Counted from the stretch's first letter, positions 43,707 through 52,981 are shown. The stretch is DNA of 64,000 nucleotides from an uncultured bacterium (GCA_902760645.1 CACWHC010000015.1:1-64000); one strand, 5' to 3'. Translations and numbers: made by a program. The notes: generated by a model not told the origin, from the sequence alone.

Positions 43707-45485
43707 ATGATAAGAACAAAAATGAAATCTCATAACTGCGGGGAACTTAACCTCAGCAATGTTGGAGAAGAAGTAACTCTGTCAGGTTGGGCATCAACAA
43801 TCCGTGACCTTGGCGGAATTTTATTTGTAGAATTAAGGGACAGAAGCGGATTTTTCCAGATAGTTACAAATCCTCAGATTAATCCTGATGTTCATAAAAT
43901 AATGGAAAAAGTTCGTTCGGAATACGTTATAACAGTAAAAGGTAAGGTTACAAGAAGACCTGAAGAAACATATAATGAAAAATATCCTACAGGTCAGGTT
44001 GAAATGTATCCGGAAAGTATTGAAATACTTTCAACATCTAAAGTTTTACCTTTTGTCCTTGATGATGAAAACGTATCTGAAGATGTCAGATTAAAATACA
44101 GATACTTAGACATTAGACGTGAAAGTATGCTAAAAAATTTAAAACTGCGTCATGAGATTTGTCAGGCAGCAAGAAGCTATCTGAACGGGGAAGAATTTAT
44201 GGAGGTTGAAACACCTATACTTATCAAAACCACCCCGGAAGGTGCAAGAGATTATCTGGTACCATCTCGTGTACAGGAAGGTAAATTCTATGCTTTACCG
44301 CAATCTCCACAAATTTTCAAACAATTATTGATGGTAGGCGGTATTGAAAGATATTATCAGATTGCAAAATGTTTCCGTGATGAAGATTTAAGAGCAGACA
44401 GGCAACCTGAATTTACTCAAATTGACCTTGAAATGTCGTTTGTAGAACAAGATGACGTAATTAAAACGGTTGAAGGTTTAATAAAGGCTACATTTAAAGC
44501 TGCAGGTGTTGAAGTTAACCCTCCGTTTACACGCATTACATGGCAGGAAGCTATGGACCGATTCGGTTCTGATAAACCTGATACAAGATTCGGATTAGAA
44601 TTGTTCGACATCGGAGATATTATCCTTCAATCTAATTTTGAAATCGTTAAGAAAACTCTTGAAAATGGCGGTATTGTTCGTGGTATCAGAATCCCGGGCG
44701 GTGCTAAATATTCAAGAAAAGATATTGATGATATAACAAAACTTGCGGTATCATTCGGGGCAAAAGCTTTAGCTAATATTATTTATAATGAAGACGGTAC
44801 TGCAAAATCACCGGTGTTAAAATTTGTAACCGAAGAACAGGCAAAAGCTATTCAGGAAAGAGCTCAGGCTGAAGCAGGCGATATAATTTTCTTCGTTGCC
44901 GACAAGCCAAAACTCGTATACGACATTATGGGCAGATTAAGACTTCATTTCGGAAAGTCATTGAACTTAATTGATGAAAGCAAACATAATTTATTATGGG
45001 TTGTAGATTTTCCAATGTTTGAATGGAGTGATGAAGAAAACAGATTTATGGCAATGCACCATCCGTTCACATCACCGTGTATTGAGGATTTAGACAAACT
45101 TAAAGCTGGTGATTTGGGTAACGTTAAATCAATTGCGTATGATATTGTTTATAACGGTACTGAATTAGGCGGCGGCTCTGTCAGAATCCATTCATCTGAA
45201 GTTCAGTCTGAAATTTTCAAGGCTCTTGGATTAACTCAGGAAGAAGCTGAAGAAAAATTCGGATTTATGGTTAATGCATTACAATACGGAACCCCTCCGC
45301 ATGCCGGACTGGCAATAGGCTTAGACAGGTTGGTAGCCTTATTATGCAGAACTGAATCCATCCGTGATGTTATTGCATTTCCAAAGAACTCAGGTGCAAA
45401 ATGCTTAATGAGTGATGCGCCGGGAGAAGCTTCATTACAACAATTAAGAGAACTTCACTTAAAGAGTACGGCTCATACAAAATAA
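43707..45485 (+). CDS. aspS: aspartyl-tRNA synthetase
   Basis: 592 aa bacterial-type AspRS. N-terminal OB-fold anticodon domain, class II motif 2 (CFRDEDLRADRQPEFTQIDLE), the GAD insertion (about 290-410) and motif 3 (GLAIGLDRLVALL). Whether it also charges tRNA-Asn cannot be decided here because no asnS or gatCAB lies in the window. Shine-Dalgarno AAGGAAGAG. Confidence 0.97.
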   Translation: MIRTKMKSHNCGELNLSNVGEEVTLSGWASTIRDLGGILFVELRDRSGFFQIVTNPQINPDVHKIMEKVRSEYVITVKGKVTRRPEETYNEKYPTGQVEMYPESIEILSTSKVLPFVLDDENVSEDVRLKYRYLDIRRESMLKNLKLRHEICQAARSYLNGEEFMEVETPILIKTTPEGARDYLVPSRVQEGKFYALPQSPQIFKQLLMVGGIERYYQIAKCFRDEDLRADRQPEFTQIDLEMSFVEQDDVIKTVEGLIKATFKAAGVEVNPPFTRITWQEAMDRFGSDKPDTRFGLELFDIGDIILQSNFEIVKKTLENGGIVRGIRIPGGAKYSRKDIDDITKLAVSFGAKALANIIYNEDGTAKSPVLKFVTEEQAKAIQERAQAEAGDIIFFVADKPKLVYDIMGRLRLHFGKSLNLIDESKHNLLWVVDFPMFEWSDEENRFMAMHHPFTSPCIEDLDKLKAGDLGNVKSIAYDIVYNGTELGGGSVRIHSSEVQSEIFKALGLTQEEAEEKFGFMVNALQYGTPPHAGLAIGLDRLVALLCRTESIRDVIAFPKNSGAKCLMSDAPGEASLQQLRELHLKSTAHTK

Positions 45486-45492
45486 ATCATTT

Positions 45493-45525
45493 AAAGAACC
45501 CCAAAATTATTTGGGGTTCTTTTTT
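45493..45525 (+). terminator. terminator of aspS
   Basis: 13-bp stem AAAGAACCCCAAA / TTTGGGGTTCTTT, loop ATTA, then TTT. Confidence 0.92.
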
Positions 45526-45680
45526 AAATTTGAGAAATCCGCTGCAAATTCATAATTTTAAAAAAATACAGGGCTATAAAAAGTTGTAAATATTTGTAAA
45601 AGTATAATTGGTAAAACAGCAAAATTTTTCAATTATATGGTTTATAATGTAAACAGAAAAAAGTGTGAAAGGGTTTCTTT

Positions 45681-46010
45681 ATGATAGTAAATAATATCTC
45701 ATTTAGCGGAAGTTATGCCAAAACGCCTAATGGTAACTACTACAAAAAGAAAAACACAGGGAAAAGAATCGGAACAATGCTTGGACTGGCAGGAGGAGTA
45801 GGATTGGCAGCAATGCCTACGGTACAGCTTGGTGCATTGGGGATTTCGGCACAAATATTTCCTAAAAGCCCTATGAAAATGTTTGCCTCAACATACGGTA
45901 TTATAGGTGCAGGAATTCTTGGAATTGCACTTATAGGAAGAGCTTTAGGTTCAATACCTGATCACGCCATTAACAGAAAAAGAATATCCAAAGCTGATCA
46001 TATTGCATAA
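45681..46010 (+). CDS. unknown small membrane protein with N-terminal ISFSG motif
   Basis: 109 aa. MIVNNISFSGSYAK carries the shared motif (F8). A basic linker follows, then two Gly/Ala-rich membrane segments (about 34-56 and 71-93) and a short basic tail. No signal peptide. Function unknown. It lies between aspS and the polymerase gene. Confidence 0.65.
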   Translation: MIVNNISFSGSYAKTPNGNYYKKKNTGKRIGTMLGLAGGVGLAAMPTVQLGALGISAQIFPKSPMKMFASTYGIIGAGILGIALIGRALGSIPDHAINRKRISKADHIA

Positions 46011-46016
46011 ATTATA

Positions 46017-46045
46017 TTGACTACGGGAAACAAATATAGCATACT
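46017..46045 (+). promoter_or_regulatory. promoter of the Y-family polymerase gene, near-leaderless
   Basis: TTGACT (46017-46022), exactly 17 nt, CATACT (46040-46045), then 9 nt to ATG 46055. No Shine-Dalgarno sequence; the predicted leader is about 3 nt. No recognisable LexA box overlaps it. Confidence 0.65.
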
Positions 46046-46054
46046 GTTACTACT

Positions 46055-47233
46055 ATGAGTACAAAAGATAATGTAATAGCTTTAGTGGATTGTGATTCGT
46101 TTTTCGTATGCTGTGAGCAAAAAATGAATCCCGAGTTAAAAGGCAAACCTGTTTCGGTAATTTCAAATAAAAACGGGTGTGTCATTTCACGCTCGAGAGA
46201 AGCAAAACAAATGGGTATAAGAATGGGTGAGCCGTTATTTATGGCAAAAAAAGAACATCCCAAAGGTATATATGTAGTTGCAAACCACAATTTGTACTCT
46301 GAAATTTCGCATCAGGTAATGAATTTATTGAGAGATTTCTCCCCTACGGTAGATGTATATTCTATTGATGAAGCATTTGTAGAATTTACCGGGCTGTCAA
46401 AATTATACAAAATGGATTACATTCGACTGGCGAAATATTTAAGACAAAAGATTAAAGACGAGTTAGATATTTCTGTTTCTATTGGCATAAGTTCATCAAA
46501 AACTCTTGCAAAACTTGCTTCAGACAAAGCGAAAAACGTTTATGGAGGAGTTTACTATATTAACCCTGAATTAGCGCTTGAAGAAATGAAGAAAACTTCA
46601 ATAGAAGAAATTTGGGGTATAGGAAGAAACCTGACCCGTCTGCTGCACAGCTCAGGAGTAATTACGGCGTATGAACTTGTTACAAAATCCGATGAATGGC
46701 TTGATAAAAAAATAGGTATTCATGGCAAAGAAATGAAACATGAACTTCTTGGAGAAACAATTTCAAAAGTTACTAATCAGGTAAAATTGCCAAAATCAAT
46801 CCAAAATACCAAAGCACTTGGGGAATTTACTTCCGACATAAATTACATAAAAAATGAACTTAACAAACACATACACAGGAGCTGTTCAAAACTACGCCGG
46901 ATTGGTGCCAAAAGTAACACTATCGGAGTGATGCTGAGAACAAAAGATTTTAAAGTGTATTTTACAAAAACAATTCTTGATAAACCTACCTGTTATGAAT
47001 GGGAAGTATCAGACGCGGCTTTTAATTTACTCGGACAAATTTATAACCCGAAATTATTATACCGCAGCACAGGTATAATCTTAGAAAATATAACCTACGA
47101 CAGCGGAGAACAATTATTTTTATTTAGTGATGAAAAACAAGACAATAAAAACCAAAAACTGGCAGCCTGTATAGACAAGCTTGAAATAAAATTTGGAAAG
47201 GACATTGTCAAAACAGGATTTACACAAAAATAA
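46055..47233 (+). CDS. Y-family DNA polymerase, UmuC/DinB type
   Basis: 392 aa translesion polymerase. Catalytic carboxylates Asp12 (LVDCDSFF) and Asp105-Glu106 (YSIDEAFVEF) are intact. The helix-hairpin-helix (EEIWGIGRNL) and little-finger domain follow. CCEQKMNPELKGKPVSV favours the UmuC branch over DinB. No umuD-like gene is adjacent, so it may work with a UmuD encoded elsewhere or alone. Confidence 0.88.
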   Translation: MSTKDNVIALVDCDSFFVCCEQKMNPELKGKPVSVISNKNGCVISRSREAKQMGIRMGEPLFMAKKEHPKGIYVVANHNLYSEISHQVMNLLRDFSPTVDVYSIDEAFVEFTGLSKLYKMDYIRLAKYLRQKIKDELDISVSIGISSSKTLAKLASDKAKNVYGGVYYINPELALEEMKKTSIEEIWGIGRNLTRLLHSSGVITAYELVTKSDEWLDKKIGIHGKEMKHELLGETISKVTNQVKLPKSIQNTKALGEFTSDINYIKNELNKHIHRSCSKLRRIGAKSNTIGVMLRTKDFKVYFTKTILDKPTCYEWEVSDAAFNLLGQIYNPKLLYRSTGIILENITYDSGEQLFLFSDEKQDNKNQKLAACIDKLEIKFGKDIVKTGFTQK

Positions 47234-47241
47234 ACAAAAAC

Positions 47242-47589
47242 TTAAAACGGTCTTGTTTGATTTAACTTTAATCTTAATTCTCTAAATCTTGCAATATCTT
47301 CCTGAGATTTGCCGGAATCCTTGAATACAGCCTGTGTTGACGGATGTACCATTAAAACATAATCCATATGGATTTCCAAAAAATTATATTTTCTTGGTGT
47401 TTGATTTCCTGTTCTCGGATAAATTTCTGCATTAGTAACAGCAAGGAAACGTCTTTCTTTATCATTTAACAAATCCGTCAATTCACGATTTGTATTAGTA
47501 TACTTTGAAACATGGACAACACCCTTAATGTCGTGATCTGCCGTTAAAATTGTAACTTCTATAGGTACAGTATCTATATTTTTTGCCAT
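47242..47589 (-). CDS. conserved protein of unknown function
   Basis: 115 aa, soluble, beta-rich N-terminal half (VPIEVTILTADHDIKGVVHV) resembling DUF6812-like small proteins, and a helical C-terminal end. No motif reveals a reaction. Shine-Dalgarno AAGGA. Convergent with the polymerase gene, stops 8 bp apart. Confidence 0.6.
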   Translation of the reverse strand: MAKNIDTVPIEVTILTADHDIKGVVHVSKYTNTNRELTDLLNDKERRFLAVTNAEIYPRTGNQTPRKYNFLEIHMDYVLMVHPSTQAVFKDSGKSQEDIARFRELRLKLNQTRPF

Positions 47590-47656
47590 TACTTTTTCCT
47601 TAAAATTCTCTCTTTTATGTTATTTAGTATAATACCTTTTTCAAATAATGTCTATA

Positions 47657-48535
47657 CTATATTTTGTCTATTTTTTTCCTCATACGGGTACCGTAAACTT
47701 CGTGCACATCAACAACAGAAAGAAAAGCTTTCGAGTCATACTGACTCACAACCTCTTTAACTTTTGACATTTCCAAACGGGATACAACACAATATATAAG
47801 AGTTTTTTCCGTCTTTGAATATCCTCCGATACCTTTTAAATACGTTACGCTTATATCGTAATCCGATATCAACGTTTGACCTATTTCTTCCGCCTTATCG
47901 CTTATTATCCTTACGGATTTAGAACTGTTCAAACCTTCTAATACCGCATCAATAACCCTGTATGCAATAAAATAAGTAATAATTGAATACATAGCATTAT
48001 CCCAGCCAAGGACAATACCTGCGATTATATAAATAAATATATTAAATCCCATTACAATTTCGCCGACAGAATATCCGAATTTTTTGGACATAACAAGAGC
48101 CATAATTTCCGTACCGTCCATAGAACCTTCGTTTTTAAGAACAATACCCACACCGGCACCTAAAATTATACCCCCGAAAATAGTTGATAATAAATTTTCT
48201 TCGGTTACTACCAAATGTATATGGTGAAATACGTTTGTTGCAACAGAAAGCATTGATATCGCAAAAAACGTCTGAATAACAAAATATTTACCTAATTTTG
48301 TAAATGCAAGGCATATAAACGGCAAATTTATACACAATAAAGCAACACCAAGGTTAATGCCTGTTACATAATTCAAAATCATTGAAATACCGACAACACC
48401 GCCGTCAATAATTTCATTTGGAACGAGAAAACATTCCAGAGCAAAACCGGCAACAAAAGCGCCAAATGTTAAAGCTAACGCTTTTTTTGCAAGTTTAGCA
48501 AATGTAATTTTACGTTTTTGAGTACCTGCGGTCAT
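47657..48535 (-). CDS. YitT family membrane protein (DUF161 + DUF2179)
   Basis: 292 aa, five to six membrane helices with the typical GGVVGISMILNY and GGIILGAGVGIVLKNEGSMDGTEI repeats, then a soluble DUF2179 domain (about 215-285, KTLIYCVVSRLE...DVHEVYG). Transport substrate unknown for the family. Third gene of lysA-cdaA-yitT, 16 bp after cdaA. Confidence 0.88.
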   Translation of the reverse strand: MTAGTQKRKITFAKLAKKALALTFGAFVAGFALECFLVPNEIIDGGVVGISMILNYVTGINLGVALLCINLPFICLAFTKLGKYFVIQTFFAISMLSVATNVFHHIHLVVTEENLLSTIFGGIILGAGVGIVLKNEGSMDGTEIMALVMSKKFGYSVGEIVMGFNIFIYIIAGIVLGWDNAMYSIITYFIAYRVIDAVLEGLNSSKSVRIISDKAEEIGQTLISDYDISVTYLKGIGGYSKTEKTLIYCVVSRLEMSKVKEVVSQYDSKAFLSVVDVHEVYGTRMRKKIDKI

Positions 48536-48551
48536 CCTTTATTCCTTGTAA

Positions 48552-49454
48552 CTATTCCTTTTCTGTATTTTTTTTATTACGCATAATATTGTTAAATCCA
48601 AAAATAGCTTTCTTTTCATATGCAACAGACTGAACCTTATACCCTAAAATCTGTTCCAAGTCTGCTTTCAAAGTAGTTAAGTCTTCATATTTTCTCAAAG
48701 TACCGTCTAACGCAATAGAAACATCCCCTGTTTCTTCGGAAACAACCAAACAAGCCGCATCACTTGTCTCGGACATTCCGATAGCCGCACGATGACGAGT
48801 ACCATACTTCCAGCTAAGTTTAGGGTCTTCAGTCAACGGCAAAAGCACACCTGCAGAAATTATTTTTGAGCCGTTTATAACGACAGCACCATCATGCAAC
48901 GGGGTATTCGGATGAAATATCGTTAACAACAATTCAGTGGACAAATCCGCATTTAACTTTGTACCGACATCATAATATGTATTACTCAAATCTTTTTGGA
49001 ACACTATTAAAGCCCCTGTATGAGATTTTGAAAAGAATTTTACTGATTCGATTAATTCTTTTATTACGTCAATTTCCTGATTATCCTTTTTGCTGGCACC
49101 ATTACCGAAAAATCTTGCAAACAAATCAGCCTGTCCCAAAAATCCTAAAAATCTTCTGAGTTCAGGTTGGAAAATAACAATCAAACTTAATGAAATCAAT
49201 GTAACAATAGATTTAAGGAATACACCTAAAATTTTCAGATTCAGTCTGACAAGTATTTCGGAAAATACCCATAAAAAAATCAGGAAAAATATTCCTTTTA
49301 CAAATTTTTCAGACTGAGAATCTTTAATAAACTTCTTGTAAAAGAAAAACAATATCACAACAATTACAATTATTTCAAATATATTGGTCCAATTAAGCGA
49401 CCAATCCAGAGTTCCGAGTTGAAATTGTAAATAAGAAAGAATACTGTTAAACAT
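48552..49454 (-). CDS. cdaA: diadenylate cyclase CdaA (c-di-AMP synthase)
   Basis: 300 aa. Three N-terminal membrane helices (about 20-95) and a DAC domain with the catalytic DGA (188-190) and ATP-binding RHR (220-222). It makes the second messenger c-di-AMP, which controls potassium and osmotic balance in other bacteria. The usual partners cdaR/ybbR and glmM are absent. Its start overlaps the end of lysA by 8 bp. Confidence 0.93.
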   Translation of the reverse strand: MFNSILSYLQFQLGTLDWSLNWTNIFEIIVIVVILFFFYKKFIKDSQSEKFVKGIFFLIFLWVFSEILVRLNLKILGVFLKSIVTLISLSLIVIFQPELRRFLGFLGQADLFARFFGNGASKKDNQEIDVIKELIESVKFFSKSHTGALIVFQKDLSNTYYDVGTKLNADLSTELLLTIFHPNTPLHDGAVVINGSKIISAGVLLPLTEDPKLSWKYGTRHRAAIGMSETSDAACLVVSEETGDVSIALDGTLRKYEDLTTLKADLEQILGYKVQSVAYEKKAIFGFNNIMRNKKNTEKE

Positions 49455-50784
49455 TTGCTCTCAATCTGTCAGGTATCATATCGTGAGAAACTAAATCATC
49501 CAAAGTCTCTCTATTTATAATAATATCAGATTGTGAATTATTTACAAGTACCATTGCGGATTTTTCTACTCTGTTATAATTTGAAGCCATAGAATAATTA
49601 TACGCACCCGTGTTAAACACGCATAAAATGTCGCCTTCACAAATTTCCGGCAGGCTGATAGACTTAATCAAAATGTCCCCGCTCTCACAAAAACGCCCTG
49701 CAATTGTAACGTTTTGTAAATTATCCCCCTCAGGATTATTAGCCAAAACTGCTGAATATTCTGCCTGATACATTGAAGGTCTTGCATTATCCGCCATACC
49801 TCCATCAACCGCTACATATTTTTTACCGTGCGGAACCTGTTTTGACGAACCTATAGAATACAACGTTACACCCGAAGTCGAAATTATACTTCTGCCGGGT
49901 TCCAAGTATAAAACAGGTTTAGGAATATTATATTTTTCTGCGGCAGAATTTATTTTTGAAATAATAATTTCGGCAATTTCATATACTGAAGGAGGCAAAT
50001 CACTTTCAATATATTTTACGCCCAAACCGCCGCCAATATTCATTTCATCAAGTTTCAACCCAAATTTATCGTTAATTCTTGCCATTTCTTTTACAAGAAT
50101 TTCAATCTCGTCATCAAAAACTTTTGTTTCAAAAATCTGAGAACCTATATGAGCGTGTAACCCTTTAATATTCAGAGTTGAATATGTACTTAATATCAAA
50201 TCGACCGCCTCATCAATTTGAGTTAAGTCAAACCCAAACTTTGAATCCAGATGACCTGTCTGAATATACTCATGAGTATGACATTCTATTCCCGGAGTAA
50301 TTCTTAAAAGGACATCGACATTTTTGCCTTTACTTTTTGCAAGCTCATCCAAAAGAGCCAATTCGAAGAAATTATCAACGGATATTCTTCCTACACCTAA
50401 TTCAAGTGCCAGCAACAACTCATCAGCCGACTTGTTATTACCGTTAAAAAGAACTCTGCCCATCGGTACACCTGCTTTGTGTATCGTATAAATTTCACCG
50501 CCCGAAACAGCATCAAAACCAAAACCTTCTTCAGCAATAATCGCACTTGTAGCTAAAGAACATAACGCTTTTGAAGCGTACAGAAGTTTTACCTTATCAT
50601 ATGAAGAAAACGCTTTTTTATAATCTCTGCAAACACTTCTTAAAGTAACTTCATCTATGACATAAAGAGGAGTTCCGTACTTATTTACCAAATCTACGGT
50701 ATCACATCCGCCGATTTCGATATTACCTTTATCGTTAATTTTAGTTGTTAAAGGGCGTAACGATTGATTTGTACTTGTCTGCAT
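49447..50784 (-). CDS. lysA: diaminopimelate decarboxylase
   Basis: 445 aa PLP enzyme, last step of lysine synthesis from meso-DAP. PLP lysine Lys72 (YASKALCS), HIGSQI, phosphate-binding GGGLGVKY, EPGRSIIS, and active-site CESGD plus YNYSMASNYN are all present. First gene of lysA-cdaA-yitT. Shine-Dalgarno GAGAGGA. Confidence 0.95.
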   Translation of the reverse strand: MQTSTNQSLRPLTTKINDKGNIEIGGCDTVDLVNKYGTPLYVIDEVTLRSVCRDYKKAFSSYDKVKLLYASKALCSLATSAIIAEEGFGFDAVSGGEIYTIHKAGVPMGRVLFNGNNKSADELLLALELGVGRISVDNFFELALLDELAKSKGKNVDVLLRITPGIECHTHEYIQTGHLDSKFGFDLTQIDEAVDLILSTYSTLNIKGLHAHIGSQIFETKVFDDEIEILVKEMARINDKFGLKLDEMNIGGGLGVKYIESDLPPSVYEIAEIIISKINSAAEKYNIPKPVLYLEPGRSIISTSGVTLYSIGSSKQVPHGKKYVAVDGGMADNARPSMYQAEYSAVLANNPEGDNLQNVTIAGRFCESGDILIKSISLPEICEGDILCVFNTGAYNYSMASNYNRVEKSAMVLVNNSQSDIIINRETLDDLVSHDMIPDRLRANV

Positions 50785-51220
50785 AAATAAAAATCCTCTC
50801 TGTACTTTTAGGGTAACTTCATGTTTTAAGAAGATTTTAGCATAAAAGTAACTATTTAAAAATATTTATATTTAGGTAGTGAACAGTAAACTGCTCTTAA
50901 CAGCCCTACAGGCAAATTGTTTTTTCATGTCATTGCGAGCGATAGCGAAGCAATCTAGCCGTTTAGTTATTCAAAGTTTATAAATTAAAGTTATTTTTAT
51001 TTGCACAAAGTACTGTAAAAACTTAATTACTTAATCACTCAATAACTTATTTACAATTAAAAAGCTGGATTACTGCCTTGGATTTCTTCCACGCTCCGAG
51101 AGTTTCGCTACCTGCACTATGTGCAAATCGCTCAATCTCGTCGCTATCCGGTACAAGTACCGTACAGAAATCCGCTTCGCAAATCAAGCCTTTGATTTGC
51201 TCGCAATGACATGGTTTATT
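50785..51220. other. repeat-rich intergenic region
   Basis: Holds the lysA leader (50785-50840), then repeat DNA: GAACAGTAAACTG (50881-50893), which is the inverse of the AGTTTACTGTTC-type word at 51250-51275, and the MITE-like element 50926-51213. No credible ORF. Confidence 0.6.
50926..51213. repeat. MITE-like element, second copy
   Basis: Perfect 15-bp terminal inverted repeats CATGTCATTGCGAGC (50926-50940) and GCTCGCAATGACATG (51199-51213), 288 bp overall. The interior has further small palindromes (for example CGGTACAAGTACCG). The same ends flank 21478-21655. Confidence 0.8.
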
Positions 51221-52030
51221 TTAACTGTGCGACAGCACCGATACGAACTGTTCACTGTTTACTGTTCCCTGTTCACTATAAGTACGATCTCTTGTTGTTC
51301 GCCAATAAAACCCTTCATAAATATCACCTTCCGGAACTCCGCCTGCATTCAATTCAGCACTGAAGCTAGAACCAAATCCATATACTCCCCTGGTATTTAG
51401 TAGATCTAAAATAAAAATATCTCTTCCTACTGTATTTGGTTTTTTAGATCCGTTAATATCTATAGATAAATTATTAGAACCTTGATCTGTAAAATTTTTG
51501 TAAAAGTAATAATCAAAAATCTCCGAGCCATCAGAAAACTTCATACAAGTCCTACTTGAGGACTTAGCCTCCGACCAAATACGTCCATTCAAGAATTTTA
51601 CCTCAGAACCGTCACACGGAGTAAACTGAATACCGGAAAATACGCTCTGAAGTCCCTCTCTAATACTACGACAATTATCGGTAAGAATATTGTCTTGACT
51701 ACAAGTAGTCCCCATTTCGCTATATGCTTCGGTATCTTTTAATTCTGTTACTCCGTCATGTGCCATCATGAGCTTAAATCCGTCACTTAACACAGAAACA
51801 GATTTTTTAAGTTGATTAACATATACCTGTTTTTGGTAATTAGAAATCAATGTAGGTAAGGTCAACGCCGCAACCACACCGATTATACCGAGGGTGATTA
51901 GAACTTCAGCGAGAGTAAAGGCGGCACGACGAGGCTTTGCAGACTGATCTACGTGCGTAGCACCTTCAGCCAAAGTAAATGCAGCTTTCTTCTTTTTGTC
52001 ATGCTGAACTCGTTTCAGCATCTGACCCAT
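51221..52030 (-). CDS. pilin-like protein with duplicated prepilin motif and repeat-derived ends
   Basis: 269 aa as read from ATG 52030. Residues 1-13 (MGQMLKRVQHDKK) are encoded by a REP-like palindrome (GCTGAAACGAGTTCAGC). Then come two prepilin-type sites, AAFTLAEGATHV and, about 22 residues on, AAFTLAEVLITLGIIGVVAALTLPTLI, the second with the full hydrophobic helix. The globular domain has several Cys (TCSQDN, NCRS, PCDG, TCMKF). The last about 17 residues (EQGTVNSEQFVSVLSHS) are encoded by the GTTCACTG repeat. The ATG has no good Shine-Dalgarno sequence, so the true start is uncertain. Confidence 0.65.
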   Translation of the reverse strand: MGQMLKRVQHDKKKKAAFTLAEGATHVDQSAKPRRAAFTLAEVLITLGIIGVVAALTLPTLISNYQKQVYVNQLKKSVSVLSDGFKLMMAHDGVTELKDTEAYSEMGTTCSQDNILTDNCRSIREGLQSVFSGIQFTPCDGSEVKFLNGRIWSEAKSSSRTCMKFSDGSEIFDYYFYKNFTDQGSNNLSIDINGSKKPNTVGRDIFILDLLNTRGVYGFGSSFSAELNAGGVPEGDIYEGFYWRTTRDRTYSEQGTVNSEQFVSVLSHS

Positions 52031-52065
52031 GGTACTTGTTGCGATTACCTTATTTTGAGTTATCT

Positions 52066-52305
52066 CTAAAGTTTTACGGTGGCTAGATCCCGAAACAAGT
52101 TCGGGATGACATAAAGTCTTTCCTCACCGTGGTTTAAAAAATTCCACGAGCGAAGCATCTCTAAAGGCAGGCTAGCCTGCAAATCCTGTAAACCCTTACT
52201 GCGAGAGGCTCTTACCCCCCCCCCTAGGCTGAAATACTGACATAATAATAACCTCCGCTATTTTGTAATACATTATCATTATAAACTATTTTTTACATTT
52301 TGCAA
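52066..52305 (-). promoter_or_regulatory. pilin-cassette leader: promoter, mini-ORF, G10 tract and palindromes
   Basis: Minus strand: TTGCAA (52305-52300), 16-nt spacer, perfect TATAAT (52283-52278), Shine-Dalgarno GGAGG (52256-52252), ATG 52243. The mini-ORF reads MSVFQPRGGGKSLSQ and stops at 52196. A run of ten G (C10 on the + strand, 52215-52224) sits inside it; with nine G the frame stays open for 58 codons to 52066. The palindromes GCAGGCTAGCCTGC and CCCGAACTTGTTTCGGG lie downstream. Homologous to 21713-21930. Confidence 0.65.
52196..52243 (-). CDS. 15-codon leader mini-ORF with G10 tract
   Basis: GGAGG 8 nt upstream of an ATG and a strong promoter support translation. The homologous mini-ORF at 21867-21796 keeps the start, the Shine-Dalgarno sequence and RTSRSKGLQ-type coding (RASRSKGLQ here only in the nine-G frame). 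May be a leader peptide or a phase-variable remnant. Confidence 0.35.
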   Translation of the reverse strand: MSVFQPRGGGKSLSQ

Positions 52306-52390
52306 GTCCATACCCCATTCAACAAATATTTTACAAATAAACGCAAAAAAAATTTATCACGAGTTTTAATATTTCACAAGGAGAAAATCT

Positions 52391-52981
52391 ATGCAGGTAA
52401 ACTTTACAGGATTAAAAAATACGGCATACCTTTCAATGCAAAACCCTGAAACAAACGAAGGAATGTATGTACTCAATACCCAATTAACAGACGACAAAGA
52501 CGGAGCTGATTTAACAAAATACAGAGCTTTTTTGAACAGAATAAACAATAATTCAAAATCAAGTTACAGAAACGAATTTAACCCGAATTTTGTTAATTTT
52601 TTAATCCATACAAGTGATATGGGCATTGACGATATTACAGGGAAAAGAAAAACCCTTTGCAATCTTTATCTTAACGGAAAATTGTTTGAACTTAAAGATG
52701 AGCGTATACCTATATTTGAATTTTTGGCACATTTGGCAAGCAAAATTTCAGCAAAACCAAACAATGAATTTGTTGTAAATAAAGACTACATTGAGGGTGA
52801 GGACTGCCAAAACGGCATTTTACCGTTCGGAAACATAAAATACATGGTCGAAATGAACCCGAATTTAAATATGAGTTATGAAGAATTTATGAAAGAAATT
52901 CATTCACCGCAAAGAGTTAAAGACGGTGCTAAAGAAATTAACGAATTTTTCTATAAGGTTATGCTTGACTATTTTGCATAA
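52391..52981 (+). CDS. unknown protein with N-terminal VNFTGLK motif
   Basis: 196 aa. MQVNFTGLKNTAYLS puts the shared motif at residues 3-9. The rest is soluble, mixed alpha/beta, with acidic middle and a helical C-terminal end; no family recognised. Shine-Dalgarno AAGGAGAAA. Its last 23 bp overlap the 3' end of the convergent UbiA-family gene. Confidence 0.68.
   Translation: MQVNFTGLKNTAYLSMQNPETNEGMYVLNTQLTDDKDGADLTKYRAFLNRINNNSKSSYRNEFNPNFVNFLIHTSDMGIDDITGKRKTLCNLYLNGKLFELKDERIPIFEFLAHLASKISAKPNNEFVVNKDYIEGEDCQNGILPFGNIKYMVEMNPNLNMSYEEFMKEIHSPQRVKDGAKEINEFFYKVMLDYFA

Noticed and set aside
51119-51400. 93-codon + ORF at the second repeat block
   Set aside because: It reads the MITE-like element, the GTTCACTG repeat and the antisense of the pilin C-terminus.
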